The translations under genes were made by a program, and so were the position numbers. A stretch of DNA of 64,000 bases from Branchipolynoe longqiensis (taxonomy: Eukaryota; Annelida; Polychaeta; Phyllodocida; Polynoidae), in assembly GCA_030323885.1 (NCBI GenBank), contig CM059190.1, forward strand, positions 83,258,709 through 83,322,708, in the 5' to 3' direction. Below the pieces are notes generated by a model, which saw only the letters and a program-made list of their open reading frames with translations, was not told the DNA's origin and did no database searches. Below, one piece after another: positions 11,051 to 21,607 of the stretch (positions are counted from its first letter, which is position 1; each line of letters begins with the position of its first letter).

Positions 11051-11284
11051 CTCCCTCCGTCCCCTCCCTCAGCCTTCTACCTCTGCCCCAGACACTGCCC
11101 TTCCTGGCGGGTGTCGATAGACACCCCTCTCTCCGGAGAAGACGGGAGTATCGGGTATGTGACAGCGATTAGATCTCTAGCACACTAATCAGTCCGGGTG
11201 TAATCGAGGTGCTGCCCCCTGGTTGTATGGTAAAACTCGTCTGTACGCTACTCTCGTCGTCTTCACGCGATAGCGACCGTCTAG

Positions 11285-13405
11285 CGCCTCCAGCCCGGTG
11301 TAACGGTATAAAACAACCCGCTGTAAATACTGCCCCTGTAACCAGACCGTCTCTACTGTGTCCAGCCCGGTGTAACGGTATAAAAAAGCCTGCTGTAAAT
11401 ACTGCCCCTGTAACCAGACCGTCTCTCCTGTGTCCAGCCCGGTGTAACGGTATAAATCAACCCGCTGTAAATACTGCCCCTGTAACCGGACCGTCTCCTG
11501 TGTTCAGCCCGGTGTAACGGTATAAAACAGCCCGCTCTAAATACTGCCCCTGTAACCACACCGTCTCCTGTGTTCAGCTTGTTGTAACGGTATAAAACAG
11601 CCCGCTGTAAATACTGTCCCTTGTAACCAGACTTCTTGTGCGTCCAACCCGGTGTAACAGTATATAACAGCCCGCTGTAAATACTGCCAGCTGTAACCAG
11701 ACTGTCTTCTGCGTTCAGCCCGGTGTAGCGGTATAAAACAGCCCGCTGTAAATACTGCCCCAGTCACCAGACAGTCTCCTGCGTTCAGCCCAGTGTAACG
11801 GTATAAAACAGCCCGCTGTAAATACTGCCCCTGTAACCAGACCGTCTCTCCTGTGTCCAGCCCGGTGTAACGGTATAAAACAGCCCGCTGTAAATACTGT
11901 CCCTTGTAACCAGACTTCTTGTGCGTCCAACCCGGTGTAACAGTATATAACAGCCCGCTGTAAATACTGTCAGCTGTAACCAGACTGTCTTCTGCATTCA
12001 GCCCGGTGTAGCGGTATAAAACAACCCGCTGTAAATACTTCACCTGTAACCAGACCACCTCCTGTGTCCAGTGTGGTATGAACTGTATAAAACAGCCCAC
12101 TGTAGATACCGTGTGTGCGTTCAGCCCGGTGTAACAGGATAAAACAGCCCGCTGTAAATACTATCCCTTGTAACCAGACTTCTAGTGCATCCGAGCCGGT
12201 GTAACAGTATAAAACAGCACGGTGTGAATACTGTCCCTGTAACCAGACTGTCTCCTGCGTTCAGCCGGTGTAACGGTATACAACAGCCCACTATAAATAC
12301 TGCCACCTGTACCCAGACCGTCTCCTGCGTTCGGCTCGGTGTAACGGAATAAAGTAGATACTGCCCAAGTCACCAGACAGTCTCCTGCGTTCAGCCCAGT
12401 GTAACGGTATAAAACAGCCCGCTGTAAATACTGCCCCTGTAACCAGACAGTCTCTACTGTGTCCAGCCCGGTGTAACGGTATAAAACAGCCCGCTGTAAA
12501 TACTGCCCCTGTAACCAGACCGTCTCTCCTCTGTCCAGCCCGGTGTAACGGTATAAAACAGCCTGCTGTAAATACTGCCCCTGTAACCAGACAGTCTCTA
12601 CTGTGTCCAGTCCGGTGTAACGGTATAAAACAGCCCGCTGTAAATACTGCCCCTGTAACCAGACCGTCTCTCCTGTGTCCAGCCCGGTGTAATGGTATAA
12701 AACAGCCCGCTGTAAATACTGTCCCTTGTAACCAGACTTCTTGTGCGTCCAACCCGGTGTAACAGTATATAACAGCCCGCTGTAAATACTGTCAGCTGTA
12801 ACCAGACTGTCTTCTGCGTTCAGCCCGGTGTAGCGGTATAAAACAACCCGCTGTGAATACTTCCCCTGTAACCAGACCACCTCCTGTGTCCAGCGTGGTA
12901 TAAACTGTATAAAACAGCCCACTGTAAATACCGTGTGTGCGTTCAGCCCGGTGTAACAAGATAAAACAGCCCGCTGTAAATACTGTCCCTTGTAACCAGA
13001 CTTCTAGTGCGTCCGAGCCGGTGTAACAGTATAAAACAGCATGCTGTGAATACTGTCCCTGTAACCAGACTGTCTCCTGCGTTCAGCCCGGTGTAACGGT
13101 ATACAACAGCCCACTGTAAATAACCAGACCGTCTCCTGCGTTCAGCTCGGTGTAACAGGATAAAACAGCCTGCTGTAAATACTGCCCCTGTACCCAGACC
13201 GTCTCCTGTGATCAGCCCGGTGTAACGGAATAAAACAGCCCACTGTAAATACTGCCCCAGTAACTAGACCGTCTCCTGCGTTCAACCCAGTGTAACGGTA
13301 TAAAACAGCCCGCTGTAAATACTCTCTCTCTAACCTGACTGTCTCCAGCGTTCAGCCAGGTATAACAATATAAAACAGCCCGCTGTGAATACTGCCCCTT
13401 GTACC
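11285..13405. repeat. 72-bp satellite array with higher-order structure
   Basis: About 29 tandem units of ~71-73 bp with core gtgtaacggtataaaacagc, ccgctgtaaatactg and ctgtaaccagaccgtctcc. Successive unit starts at 11297, 11369 and 11441 give the period. Variant units with cagacttcttgtgcgtccaa at 11628, 11911 and 12733 show that a block of several units has been duplicated (offset 822 bp). As 72 is divisible by 3, several minus-strand frames stay open (up to 246 aa, 24-residue repeats). They are open in more than one frame, so they are read as by-products and not as a gene. Confidence 0.9.
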
Positions 13406-13447
13406 TATAGTATTGGTCTATTAAGATACCGCGCCCATTAAGATACT

Positions 13448-13530
13448 GCTGTATGGTATCCCACTCAGCCGCATCACTCTGACACCGAGCAACCCTTGCC
13501 CTTTCCTTCTAACCCCCAGTGACTGGCGAG
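13448..13530 (-). mobile_element. tRNA-SINE body fragment
   Basis: ggtatcccactcagccgcat and cgagcaacccttgccctttc match the inverted SINE body. It sits right at the edge of the 72-bp satellite. Confidence 0.6.
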
Positions 13531-14538
13531 GAAGAAACCAACCACCATTCATATTATATGTGACATATAATATATTATGTCAATATTATTAAAGCTACAG
13601 TGTTTCAACCTAGTCCATAATTCCATAATGTACTATGATGTACTTTTTGAAGATTATCTTCTCTCTGTATAAATATATATTTTAAAGTGCATTATGGTCA
13701 GCTGGACAAGAGTCTGAGTCGGCGGGATGCAGAGAATGACCGACTATCAGTATATCGATTCAGTTTGGTATGTGAGGATCGATATCAGAAGAACACCGAC
13801 CAGAAACATTAGGAGGCATTCATAATTTATATACACGCAATAAATGATATAGTACATATATATGCTGTAAAATAAGTATTATAAGAGTATAATTACCCGT
13901 TAAATGATTATCATTTAATGGTGCCTCTGGTTGCACCTTATCTGGACACCTCACAACTATTGACACTTAAAAACTCAGGCGAATGAACAGGCCTGGTGCT
14001 GCCACCTGGCCTATTCAGCTGTCACGACTCAGCCTCTTGCCTCTTGCCTGTACCACTTGCTTAAAAAATCCATATGCCTGAAATACCTCCGACGATACCA
14101 CAGTCGGGTATCGAACCTGGAGGACACAGAAAGCAGGTAGGCGCGAGTAGGTTGATTGCACCAGGGGTAGGTGAAAGGGGGAGATGGGCCTGGTACGTAA
14201 TCAAGTGAATGGCAGCAATGTGAGAATGGCAGCAATGTGAGATGTACCTCCGCTGTTGCCATGGTGTCGCCGTTGTTTGCACCCACCCACCTCTACAGTA
14301 TTAACAAGCTGGCTCCAAAACACATGAGTTAGCATTTCAGGAATCGTCTTGACAACGCAGTCGATAAGGTGCCACGGCTGCGGCACACCATTATGACTGT
14401 CATACAGCGAGAGTTGATTATCACAGAGCTCGATTAGATCGACACATTTAGAGCAGCTGTAAGAACAGAATCTCTCGCTCTCTCTCTGCTACAATATCTC
14501 TTTCTCTCTCGGTCTCTCTTTCTCTATCTATACATATA
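13531..14538. other. No recognised gene
   Basis: AT-rich to 13930, then mixed sequence. A 16-bp direct repeat tggcagcaatgtgaga stands at about 14210 and 14226. A (ct)n tract runs 14470-14527. The 73- and 85-aa minus-strand frames show no motif. Confidence 0.6.
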
Positions 14539-14718
14539 CAGTAAAACCTCTCTAAATCGACCGACTTTAAATGGTCCATTTAGGGACGTGGTCGGCTTAG
14601 GGAGTTTTTCACCTCGTTACAATGGTATTGTATGGAGGATCGTTTTGGACCCAAATAAAGCGATCGATACAGGGGAGTGGTCGATATGTGGAGGTGGTCG
14701 GTTAGGGAGGTTATACTG
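14539..14718. mobile_element. TA-flanked MITE (cagtaaaacctc family)
   Basis: Terminal inverted repeats cagtaaaacctctctaaatc and, at the right end, gggaggttatactg, with a TA on each side (14537-14538, 14719-14720). The interior shares gtccatttaggga, aaataaagcgatcgata and gtggtcgat with copies at 22672, 50428, 52215 and 58392. TA duplication and short inverted ends fit a Tc1/mariner or pogo-type non-autonomous element. Confidence 0.9.
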
Positions 14719-14735
14719 TATATTAAAATCACCGG

Positions 14736-14938
14736 ACGCAGTGGCCGAATCGCTAGAGCGAGAGGCTTGCTGTGTGGAAGGTCGGGAGTTCCAATCCTAT
14801 CCGAGTCAAATCAATGACATATAAAATGTATGCGTATCTTGGTGCTCGGCATTAATAGAATAGGGTAGGGACTGCTTAGCACAGTAGCAGGATAATGTGA
14901 TTGAGTGGGATATCAGGTTATGGTGCCCTATTCTAGCA
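14736..14938 (+). mobile_element. tRNA-SINE B, 3'-truncated
   Basis: Head ccggacgcagtggccgaatc, then tcgggagttccaatcctatc at the B-box and body to tgggatatcaggttatggtg. It is cut where LINE sequence begins. Confidence 0.8.
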
Positions 14939-14943
14939 ACGGA

Positions 14944-15740
14944 AATTTTTTAAATGAACCAACTGACAACGGATGGGTATGACATCCACCTGTGCTGGGT
15001 GCCTGGCCATGCCGGCATACAAGGAAATGAACGAGCTGATCGGGCTGCGAAGAAGGCCCTGAACTGTGATCTTGAACCGTGTCTGATCCCTCACTCTGAT
15101 CTGAAACCACTAATAGCCACCCACATAAAATCCAAATGGCAACATGAGTGGGATGAAAACATTAATAAACTTAGAGAAATTGAACCATCTGTGGGAAGGC
15201 CACCACAGACTCATGCGGGGGGGTCGGCAGGACCAAGTGGTCCTTAGCCGCTGCCATATTGGCCACTCGTGGCTTACACATGCTTTTCTGCTCAAGGGGG
15301 AACCTCCCCCTGAATGTATTGGGTGTCAGTCCCCGCTGACACTCAAACACATTTGACTAAGTTGCGTTGATTTGTTGGCCCTGTGCCAACAGTTCTACAC
15401 TGCAGACAGTATGCGTGACCTTTTTACTAAGGTAAAACAGGAAAACATTTTAGCCTTTTTGAGGGCAGCTGGACTGTACCACCTCATATAGTTTACTAAA
15501 TAGATTCTATCAATTATTAATCAAACTTTTCTTTTTCAATGGGAATTTGTTTCCCTTGACCACAAATATTTGATTGTGAGCTTTCTAATTTAATGAGTGT
15601 CTTTTGGCACATAATTGATTTGTCTGCTTTTAAATGTAAAAGCGAACGTTTGAACAAAAAACAAACATTTCTCGCCGTGAATATGGCCTATGCTGCCGAC
15701 ACGGCGTAAAGCAACCACCAATCAATCAATCAATCAATCA
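14944..15740 (+). mobile_element. I/Nimb-like LINE, 3' end with RNase H
   Basis: A 5'-truncated non-LTR element. The frame from 14954 reads the RNase H C-terminal motif (LCWVPGHAGIQGNERAD), and a Cys/His block follows in another frame at 15250-15356 (CHIGHSWLTHAFLLKGE, CIGCQSPLTLKH), so a frameshift lies near 15200. The 3' end has ggcctatgctgccgacacgg and (caat)n at 15719-15740, the usual tail of I-clade LINEs in marine invertebrates. A related 3' end is at 30230-30784. Confidence 0.85.
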
Positions 15741-15779
15741 TCCTGATATGACCGTAGATGTTGCTAGGGCATAAAGTAA
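15741..15779 (+). mobile_element. SINE tail, left half, split by TRIM
   Basis: tcctgatatgaccgtagatg and ttgctagggcataaag are the SINE 3' end. The tail continues at 16283 (gtaacaacaaacaatc), so the 503-bp element between interrupts it. Confidence 0.75.
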
Positions 15780-16282
15780 TGTAGTAGTCTGCACTGACCG
15801 CTCAGGCAAGTAACCAAATAGACAGGTAGGCGTGGGTAGTGTGGTGATATCAGGGAGCCTAGGTGGTGTAATGGTTAGCACACTGGCCTGGTATGCAAAG
15901 AGATGTGGGTTCGAGTCCCACTCTAGGCACAATATTTCCCATTTTCATCACCCCTGTGACACTGGTTGCCATGATCATGATCCTGTACAAGCTATGCACT
16001 GTATGGTTTTTTAACCTACCCTGTGTGTGTATGTGTTAGTGCATTGCCTGTATGTATGTAATTGTAAGCATTAAAAGACTTACAATTCTAGGGGGACAAG
16101 TGTAGTTGTCTGCACTGACCGCTCAGGCAAGTAACCACATAGACATGTACGTGTGGGTAGTGTGGTGATATCAGGGAGCCTAGGTGGTGTAATGGTTAGC
16201 ACACTGGCCCGGTATGCAAAGAGATGTGGGTTCGAGTCCCGCTCTAGGCACAATATTTCCCATTTTCATCACCCCCATGACA
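15780..16282 (+). mobile_element. TRIM-like element with tRNA-like sequence in its LTRs (copy 1)
   Basis: Two direct repeats of exactly 182 bp (15780-15961 and 16101-16282), each TG...CA, flank a 139-bp interior. The 4-bp gtaa stands on both sides (15776-15779 and 16283-16286). The interior starts with c then tggttgccatgatc, a possible primer-binding site, and ends with agggggacaag, a polypurine tract directly before the 3' repeat. Each repeat holds a 73-nt tRNA-like unit. The repeats differ at about nine positions. There is no coding capacity. The ~60-aa frames over the repeats are by-products. A tandem SINE duplication is the alternative, but TG/CA ends, target duplication and purine tract favour an LTR-type element. 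Confidence 0.8.
15857..15929 (+). promoter_or_regulatory. tRNA-like unit with Pol III A and B boxes (5' LTR)
   Basis: gcctagg pairs with tctaggc as a 7-bp acceptor stem with a trailing A. gtgt/acac form the D stem, and gtggg/cccac form the T stem around ttcgagt. A-box tggtgtaatgg (15864) and B-box ggttcgagtcc (15908) match consensus. The D-arm looks like tRNA-Gln. The anticodon stem is badly paired, so this is tRNA-derived and not a working tRNA gene. The same unit is in the 3' repeat at about 16178-16250. Confidence 0.75.
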
Positions 16283-16446
16283 GTAACAACAAACAATCTA
16301 TATTAAATTCTGACCCATCGGTGCCGGTCAGGATGCGATGAGTGCACTCGACGCTGAGAGAAATTGTTTGCATGTGCTTACAGTGCGACAACAAAGAGCT
16401 ACGCCCGTGCTGTACCTACTCCTCCTTCCACGAGCTGAGGACTGGA

Positions 16447-16790
16447 TGGTTGGTTGGTTGTTGGAGTTTTACGTCCTGGCAACATCTAAGGTCATATCAG
16501 GACAGCTACCGACTTGTTGCAGTGTGCACTCATGGTGACTTTATAGTCCTGCCGCACTGGGAAATCAGTTTGCCAGGACCAGGACCCAATATCCCACTCA
16601 GTCACATTATCCTGACACTGAGCTAACCAGTCCTTGCCCTATCCTTTTAATGCCGAGCGCCAGGCTAGGAAGCGACAAGTATCAATTTTATAAGTCATTG
16701 ATTTGACTCGACCGGGGACCGAACTCCCGAACTCCCGATGTCCTGCACGCGAGGCCCACACTCTACTGATTCGCCGACCACGCCCGGGCA
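16447..16790 (-). mobile_element. tRNA-SINE, subfamily B
   Basis: Full-length inverted copy. It opens with ggttggttgttggagtttta (complement of the tail), runs through gactttatagtcctgccgca and ends with ttcgccgaccacgcccggg, the complement of the gggcg..ggccga head. Confidence 0.9.
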
Positions 16791-16944
16791 GACGACTGGA
16801 AAGGGCAACTTTACAAACTGTGAGGTAGAAAGGGCATTGTAGCGATACGTCCAGGTAGCATAGATTCTTCCGTGGATTCAAGGCAACGTGGACGTACTCT
16901 TCTATCATCGCATAATCAATGGTTTGCGCACTGTATATCGACTA

Positions 16945-17639
16945 CAGGGCCCATATGTATGAGCCAATTTTTAACCGTACCAGGGTTAAAGGCGGGTCCC
17001 GGGTTAGCTCACCCCGGTGTTCCAAATGTGTCACGGGGGATGTATGTGACCAAAGCACGCCCGAGTTAGCTAACGTTTCAGCGGCGATTTGCTTACTTTA
17101 CATTCGTCGATTTGACACTATTAATATCGCCGCCAATGCGGCGGCAGCGTTAATAACGGTTCGAATTTAGGGTTAAATTGATAAAATTTCACTTATTGCG
17201 TATGTAATTCTGTTAAATATGATCGCATTGAATAGATTTGGGCGTAAAACATTGCCGCTGGCATTATGCCATTATGGATATCGACGTCGCGGCGGCGGCG
17301 GCGATTTGGTTACTTTACATTCGTCGATTTGACACTATTAATATCACCACCAATGCGGCGGTAGCCTTAATAACGGTTCGAATTTAGGGTTAAATTGATA
17401 AAATTTCACTTATTGCGTATGTAATTCTGTTAAATATGATCGCATTGAATAGATTTGGGCATAATCGGTGCCTAACCCCACCTTTAACCCTGGTTTCGCT
17501 TGGGGTTAGTGCAGGTGACTTTAAACTTGCCGAGTTAGTTTAACCCCGACACATACATACGCAGTTTTTGTCGCTAACCCGCTAAACTCGCCGAAAACCA
17601 GCTTCGCAGCTCTAACCCGGACACATACATATAGGCCCA
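16945..17639. mobile_element. Foldback element FB-1, rearranged copy
   Basis: Ends cagggcccatatgtatg and catacatataggcccag are inverted. The interior differs from the copy at 1354: the same arm occurs twice in direct orientation (about 17080-17239 and 17292-17461), each with cattcgtcgatttgacacta, atgcggcgg, aatttagggttaaattgata and ttctgttaaatatgatcgca. A duplication or arm conversion has replaced one inverted arm. Confidence 0.8.
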
Positions 17640-17860
17640 GGTGATCCGCTGATTGATAAATGGTTGTGGTGTTAAGGTGGGTGAAGTGGTCTGTTTAGTA
17701 GTGAGGTGGCAGTGCGAGCACTATGGCCCGGATGTCGATATTACATGGTTGTGGTGGGTGTGGCAGGATGGTGGTGAGACTTCCGGTGTAACTAGGAAGG
17801 AGGGGGCTCTAATACAAATATATGCTGGCTATTTATAGAACTGGATGGCTTTCCCCCGGA

Positions 17861-18366
17861 CCGGTGTCGCAGTTTCAGCGCCCGGTCAGTTTCCACGGCC
17901 CGTATAGACTCAAACTCAAGGCTTTGTCAATGGTCGTGAGCAATCTTCATACAGAAAATACAGCAAAAGTGAAATATCTCTAAAACTACACCACCTATTA
18001 ACAAATCGCTTGGTACACATATAGAAAACATCTTTACCAAAAAGACTGTATTAAATTTATAAGGTTAGGGTTCTTGATTTGTATTAATTTTGAATAAAAC
18101 TAAGGTTTTGCACTGCATGTACCGTCAAACTCAAGGCATTGTCAATGGTCGCTAGAAATCTTCATACAGAAAATACAGGAAAAGTGATATATTTCTAAAA
18201 CCACACCACCTAGAAACAAATCGCTTTGTACACATGTAGAAAACATATTTACCAAAAACATTATATTAAATTTATAAGGTTAGTGACGATGATGTTAGAT
18301 TTTGACAAATGCGCATGAAACTGACCGGGCGCTGAAACTGACCGGGCGCTGAAACTGCGACACCGG
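17861..18366. mobile_element. MITE with 30-bp inverted ends and duplicated interior
   Basis: ccggtgtcgcagtttcagcg at 17861 is mirrored by cgctgaaactgcgacaccgg at 18347-18366. The right end also repeats aaactgaccgggcgctg twice. Inside, a ~195-bp unit occurs twice (about 17910-18105 and 18130-18285; key block ttcatacagaaaatacag and acaaatcgct). A single copy of that unit stands alone at 58880-59115. Confidence 0.8.
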
Positions 18367-18639
18367 GACTGTTTATCGCCTGGAACAGAGGGTCCGTGAA
18401 TAAATTCTAATATCTAGTGTAATATCAAAATATATTGGACATTTAAGAGGGGATCATTGCGGTTTAGAATCATCTTGTATTGCACATAAAAGATCAAGTT
18501 GGTGGATGTAAATAGTTCATTAATTCCTGCTGTCAATAATGTTGGGCGTGGTTTAAAAAAAGTCTGCTCCAACAAATGGAGTAAATAACAGGGAATTGTC
18601 ACCGTGGACAATTGGTGTTCCTCATTCCACTGCTCATTG

Positions 18640-18765
18640 CCCTTATCCTAGCAATGCTGTAAGCTAGGATAGATCGTGACAGGTATGAATCTTTAAAAGT
18701 CATTGGTTTGATTCGAAAAGGGTTCGAACCAGGAGGTTCGAATCCCACGACATGCCAAAACAATT
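18640..18765 (-). mobile_element. tRNA-SINE head fragment
   Basis: ccttatcctagcaatgctgt, aagtcattggtttgattcg and gggttcgaaccaggaggttc give the inverted body start and B-box. Confidence 0.6.
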
Positions 18766-18904
18766 TTTGCTTTCAGATGAGCTAGACCATACTGACATGA
18801 ATGTGTAGCTCCCGGTTTGCCACCAGGTGGCGTTACCCTTGGAAAAAAACATGATGGTCTGTGGCTTGGTCCTTTTTTTTCATAGCTCCCTTGTCTACTT
18901 CGTC

Positions 18905-19045
18905 CTTGGAGTTTTACATCATATCAACAACTAAGGTCATATTATGACAGGTACTGACTTGTGACAGTGTACACTCGTGGCAACTTTATAATGCTGCCCA
19001 ACTTGGAGACCAAACCACTGGCACCATAACCTAATATCCCACAAT
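18905..19045 (-). mobile_element. tRNA-SINE 3' fragment
   Basis: ttggagttttacatcatatc and tgacttgtgacagtgtacac are the inverted SINE 3' end. From 19046 to 19389 a degenerate pair of ~90-bp blocks is seen (cacacaatagacatttttca, cacacaattagctatcttcc), and no gene. Confidence 0.65.
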
Positions 19046-19389
19046 ATTGAAAACAATCTAGAAGAAGAAAAAAAGACATCGTTCTACTATACCCACACAC
19101 AATAGACATTTTTCAGTGAGAATGTTGCACAGTGAGCTGCAGTCCACAACATAAAATATTCCCATTTCAATCAGAGGTCCGCCTTGTAATGGAAATCTGT
19201 TGTTTCGCACAGAAAATGCTGCACAGTAAGCTGTCCCCCACACAATTAGCTATCTTCCACTGCCGTCAGAGGACAAATGTAATTCACAGCTTCACAGTCT
19301 GACTTTGTTGGTAAAAGATTTATCTACACAAAGCTGATGATGAAAAGAGTATGCAGCGTCGTATTCCTTGCAATTTTCTGTCCCGATTC

Positions 19390-20336
19390 TGAAGTCAAAT
19401 AATACAAAGACACACAGTCATAAATAACATTGTGTCATGTTGATTGCAATTTGCTGCTCAGATTATGTAGTCACATAATACAAAGACACACAGTTATAAA
19501 TAACATTGCGTTATGTTGACTGCAATTTGCTGTCTAGATTCTGTAGTCACATAATACAAAGACACACAGTCATAAATAACATTGTGTCATGTTGATTACA
19601 ATTTGCTGTCTAGATTCTATGGTCACATAATACAAAGACACACAGTCATAAATAACATTGTGTCATGTTGATTACAATTTGCTGTCTAGATTCTATAGTC
19701 ACATAATACAAAGACACACAGTCATAAATAACATTGTGTCTAATGTACATTGAGTTGCAATTTGCTGCTGTTCTAGATTCTATAGTCACATAATACAAAG
19801 ACACACAGTCATAAATAACATTGTGTTATGTTGATTACAATTTGCTGTCTAGATTCTATGGTCACATAATACAAAGACACACAGTCATAAATAACATTGT
19901 GTCATGTTGATTACAATTTGCTGTCTAGATTCTATGGTCACATAATACAAAGACACACAGTCATAAATAACATTGTGTCATGTTGATTGCAATTTGCTGT
20001 CTAGATTCTATGTAGTCACATAATACAAAGACACACAGTTATAAATAACATTGCGTTATGTTGACTGCAATTTGCTGTCTAGATTCTGTAGTCACATAAT
20101 ACAAAGACACACAGTCATAAATAACATTGTGTCATGTTGATTACAATTTGCTGTCTAGATTCTATAGTCACATAATACAAAGACACACAGTCATAAATAA
20201 CATTGTGTCATGTTGATTACAATTTGCTGTCTAGATTCTATGGTCACATAATACAAAGACACAGTCATAGAAACCGTAGGGTCATGTTACTTGCAATCTG
20301 CTGTTCAGATTCTTTAGTCTCTATCACAAAGACACA
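19390..20336. repeat. 76-bp satellite array, part 1
   Basis: About 12 units of ~76 bp with core tttgctgtctagattctat, gtcacataatacaaagacac and acagtcataaataacattgt. Unit starts near 19440 and 19516 give the period. The array resumes at 20743 and at 21608 after two insertions. Confidence 0.9.
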
Positions 20337-20742
20337 TCATCATCATCATGCTGTCGGTCACGATGCGACAAAGACTGCTTTGATTACTTGACTGCTGCTC
20401 TTGTGCGGTTGTACATTTCATGAAAGCTGCCTGCAAAAGTGTTGAAGTGCTGCTGGCTTTTGCAAGTTACCAGCAGCACTCTCTCGAGAAGCAAATAGAG
20501 GTTTCACACCGGCAAGAACATGTCAAGGCAGGCGCAAAACTATTTGTCCCTGCAGTGGCTGGTCGGGAGATGTTGGGAGTTCCATACATCAACTGCCCTT
20601 AATGCTGCCACAGTGACATGGTTTTCTGTTTAGGGTTTGCTCCCTTAGCCTTCAGTTCTGTCAAGAACCTGTACCACAAGGCAATGGTTTACAACTCTGC
20701 AGGGCAGGGGTGTCAAACTCCCTGAGGTATTGCAATACCCGC
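20337..20742 (+). mobile_element. 406-bp insert related to the 98-bp insert
   Basis: Begins tcatcatcatcatgctgtcg, then gtcacgatgcgacaaagact as in the insert at 9671. The 14-mer atcacaaagacaca flanks it (20323-20336, 20743-20756), though array units could supply this by themselves. Near the right end, caggggtgtcaaactccctg resembles a hAT-type terminus. The 60-aa frame at 20420 has no motif. Confidence 0.55.
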
Positions 20743-21050
20743 ATCACAAAGACACACAGTCATAGATACCATTGTGTCATGTTGCTTGCAATCTACTGTC
20801 CAGATTCTGTTGTTGCTATCAGTATCACAAAGACACACAGTCATAGATACCACAGGGCCATGTTGTTTGCAATTTTCTCTCAAGATTCTGTAGTCTCTAT
20901 CACAAAGATATGCAGTCATAGATACCACAGGGCCATGTTGTTTGCAATCTTCTCTCAAAATTCTGTAGTCTCTATCACAAAGATACGCAGTCATAGAAAC
21001 CATACTGTCATGTTGCTTGCAATTTGTTGTTTAGATTCTGTGGTCTCTAT
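20743..21050. repeat. 76-bp satellite array, part 2
   Basis: Four diverged units with cacaaagacacacagtcatag, tgttgcttgcaat and cagattctgt. They differ from part 1 by tagataccat in place of taaataacat. Confidence 0.85.
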
Positions 21051-21607
21051 AGCCGTGTTTACACGGGCAATTGTAAAGCGAATTAGACAAAGCGATTTAT
21101 ATGAAGCGAAGTAGTGGTGCGTTTACACGCACCGAGTTTGAAGGCGGAAATTGATATCTGCGCATGAGCAAGTCCAGACTACTGACCAGCGCCAGTTTGG
21201 GTTTGTCGACGTCACCATGAGAGAGTGTGGGTTCGATCTAGATATGTATGGACTGAATCGTATTGATTTGGAACGGTCAAAACTTCTGCTGGGCAGTGAA
21301 ACCCTAAAAATAAATTATGAAAAAAATATCTGTGCACAGCTAGCGGTTTCATAGACCAAATTATATAATATGCGCTTTTGATCGACCGGAAAATCAACAA
21401 ACTCAGGTCTCGACTGTGCATGTGTGTGAGGTGGTTAAGCTAGTTCACTTTCTATAAACCACCTCGCGAGGTGGTTTACATAAAGTGAATCATATGAATC
21501 GAATCAGCCCTAATCCGCTTCAGTGGTGCGTTTACACGGCGAATGTGAGGCGAACTAGGCAAGGCGCGTTATATGAACCGACTTAACTCGCCCGTGTAAA
21601 CACGGCT
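21051..21607. mobile_element. Foldback element FB-2 (agccgtgttyacac ends)
   Basis: Ends agccgtgtttacacgggc and gcccgtgtaaacacggct are perfect inverted repeats, with TAT on each side (21048-21050 and 21608-21610). The interior repeats gcgtttacac and cgaa/gaatc words. A unique-looking middle contains ggaacggtcaaaacttctgc, shared with the copy at 60706. Inserted in the 76-bp array. Confidence 0.85.

Noticed and set aside
11537..12922. Minus-strand repeat proteins of 187 and 246 aa with 24-residue units
   Set aside because: By-product of a 72-bp period; overlapping frames are equally open and units vary by frameshifting indels.
15832..16341. tRNA genes at 15857 and 16178
   Set aside because: Acceptor, D and T stems pair but the anticodon stem does not, and the unit sits in a mobile repeat; treated as tRNA-derived promoter sequence.
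20706..20740. hAT transposon end (caggggtgtcaaactc)
   Set aside because: Matches a common hAT-type terminus, but no mirrored end or 8-bp duplication was found, so not called as a separate element.
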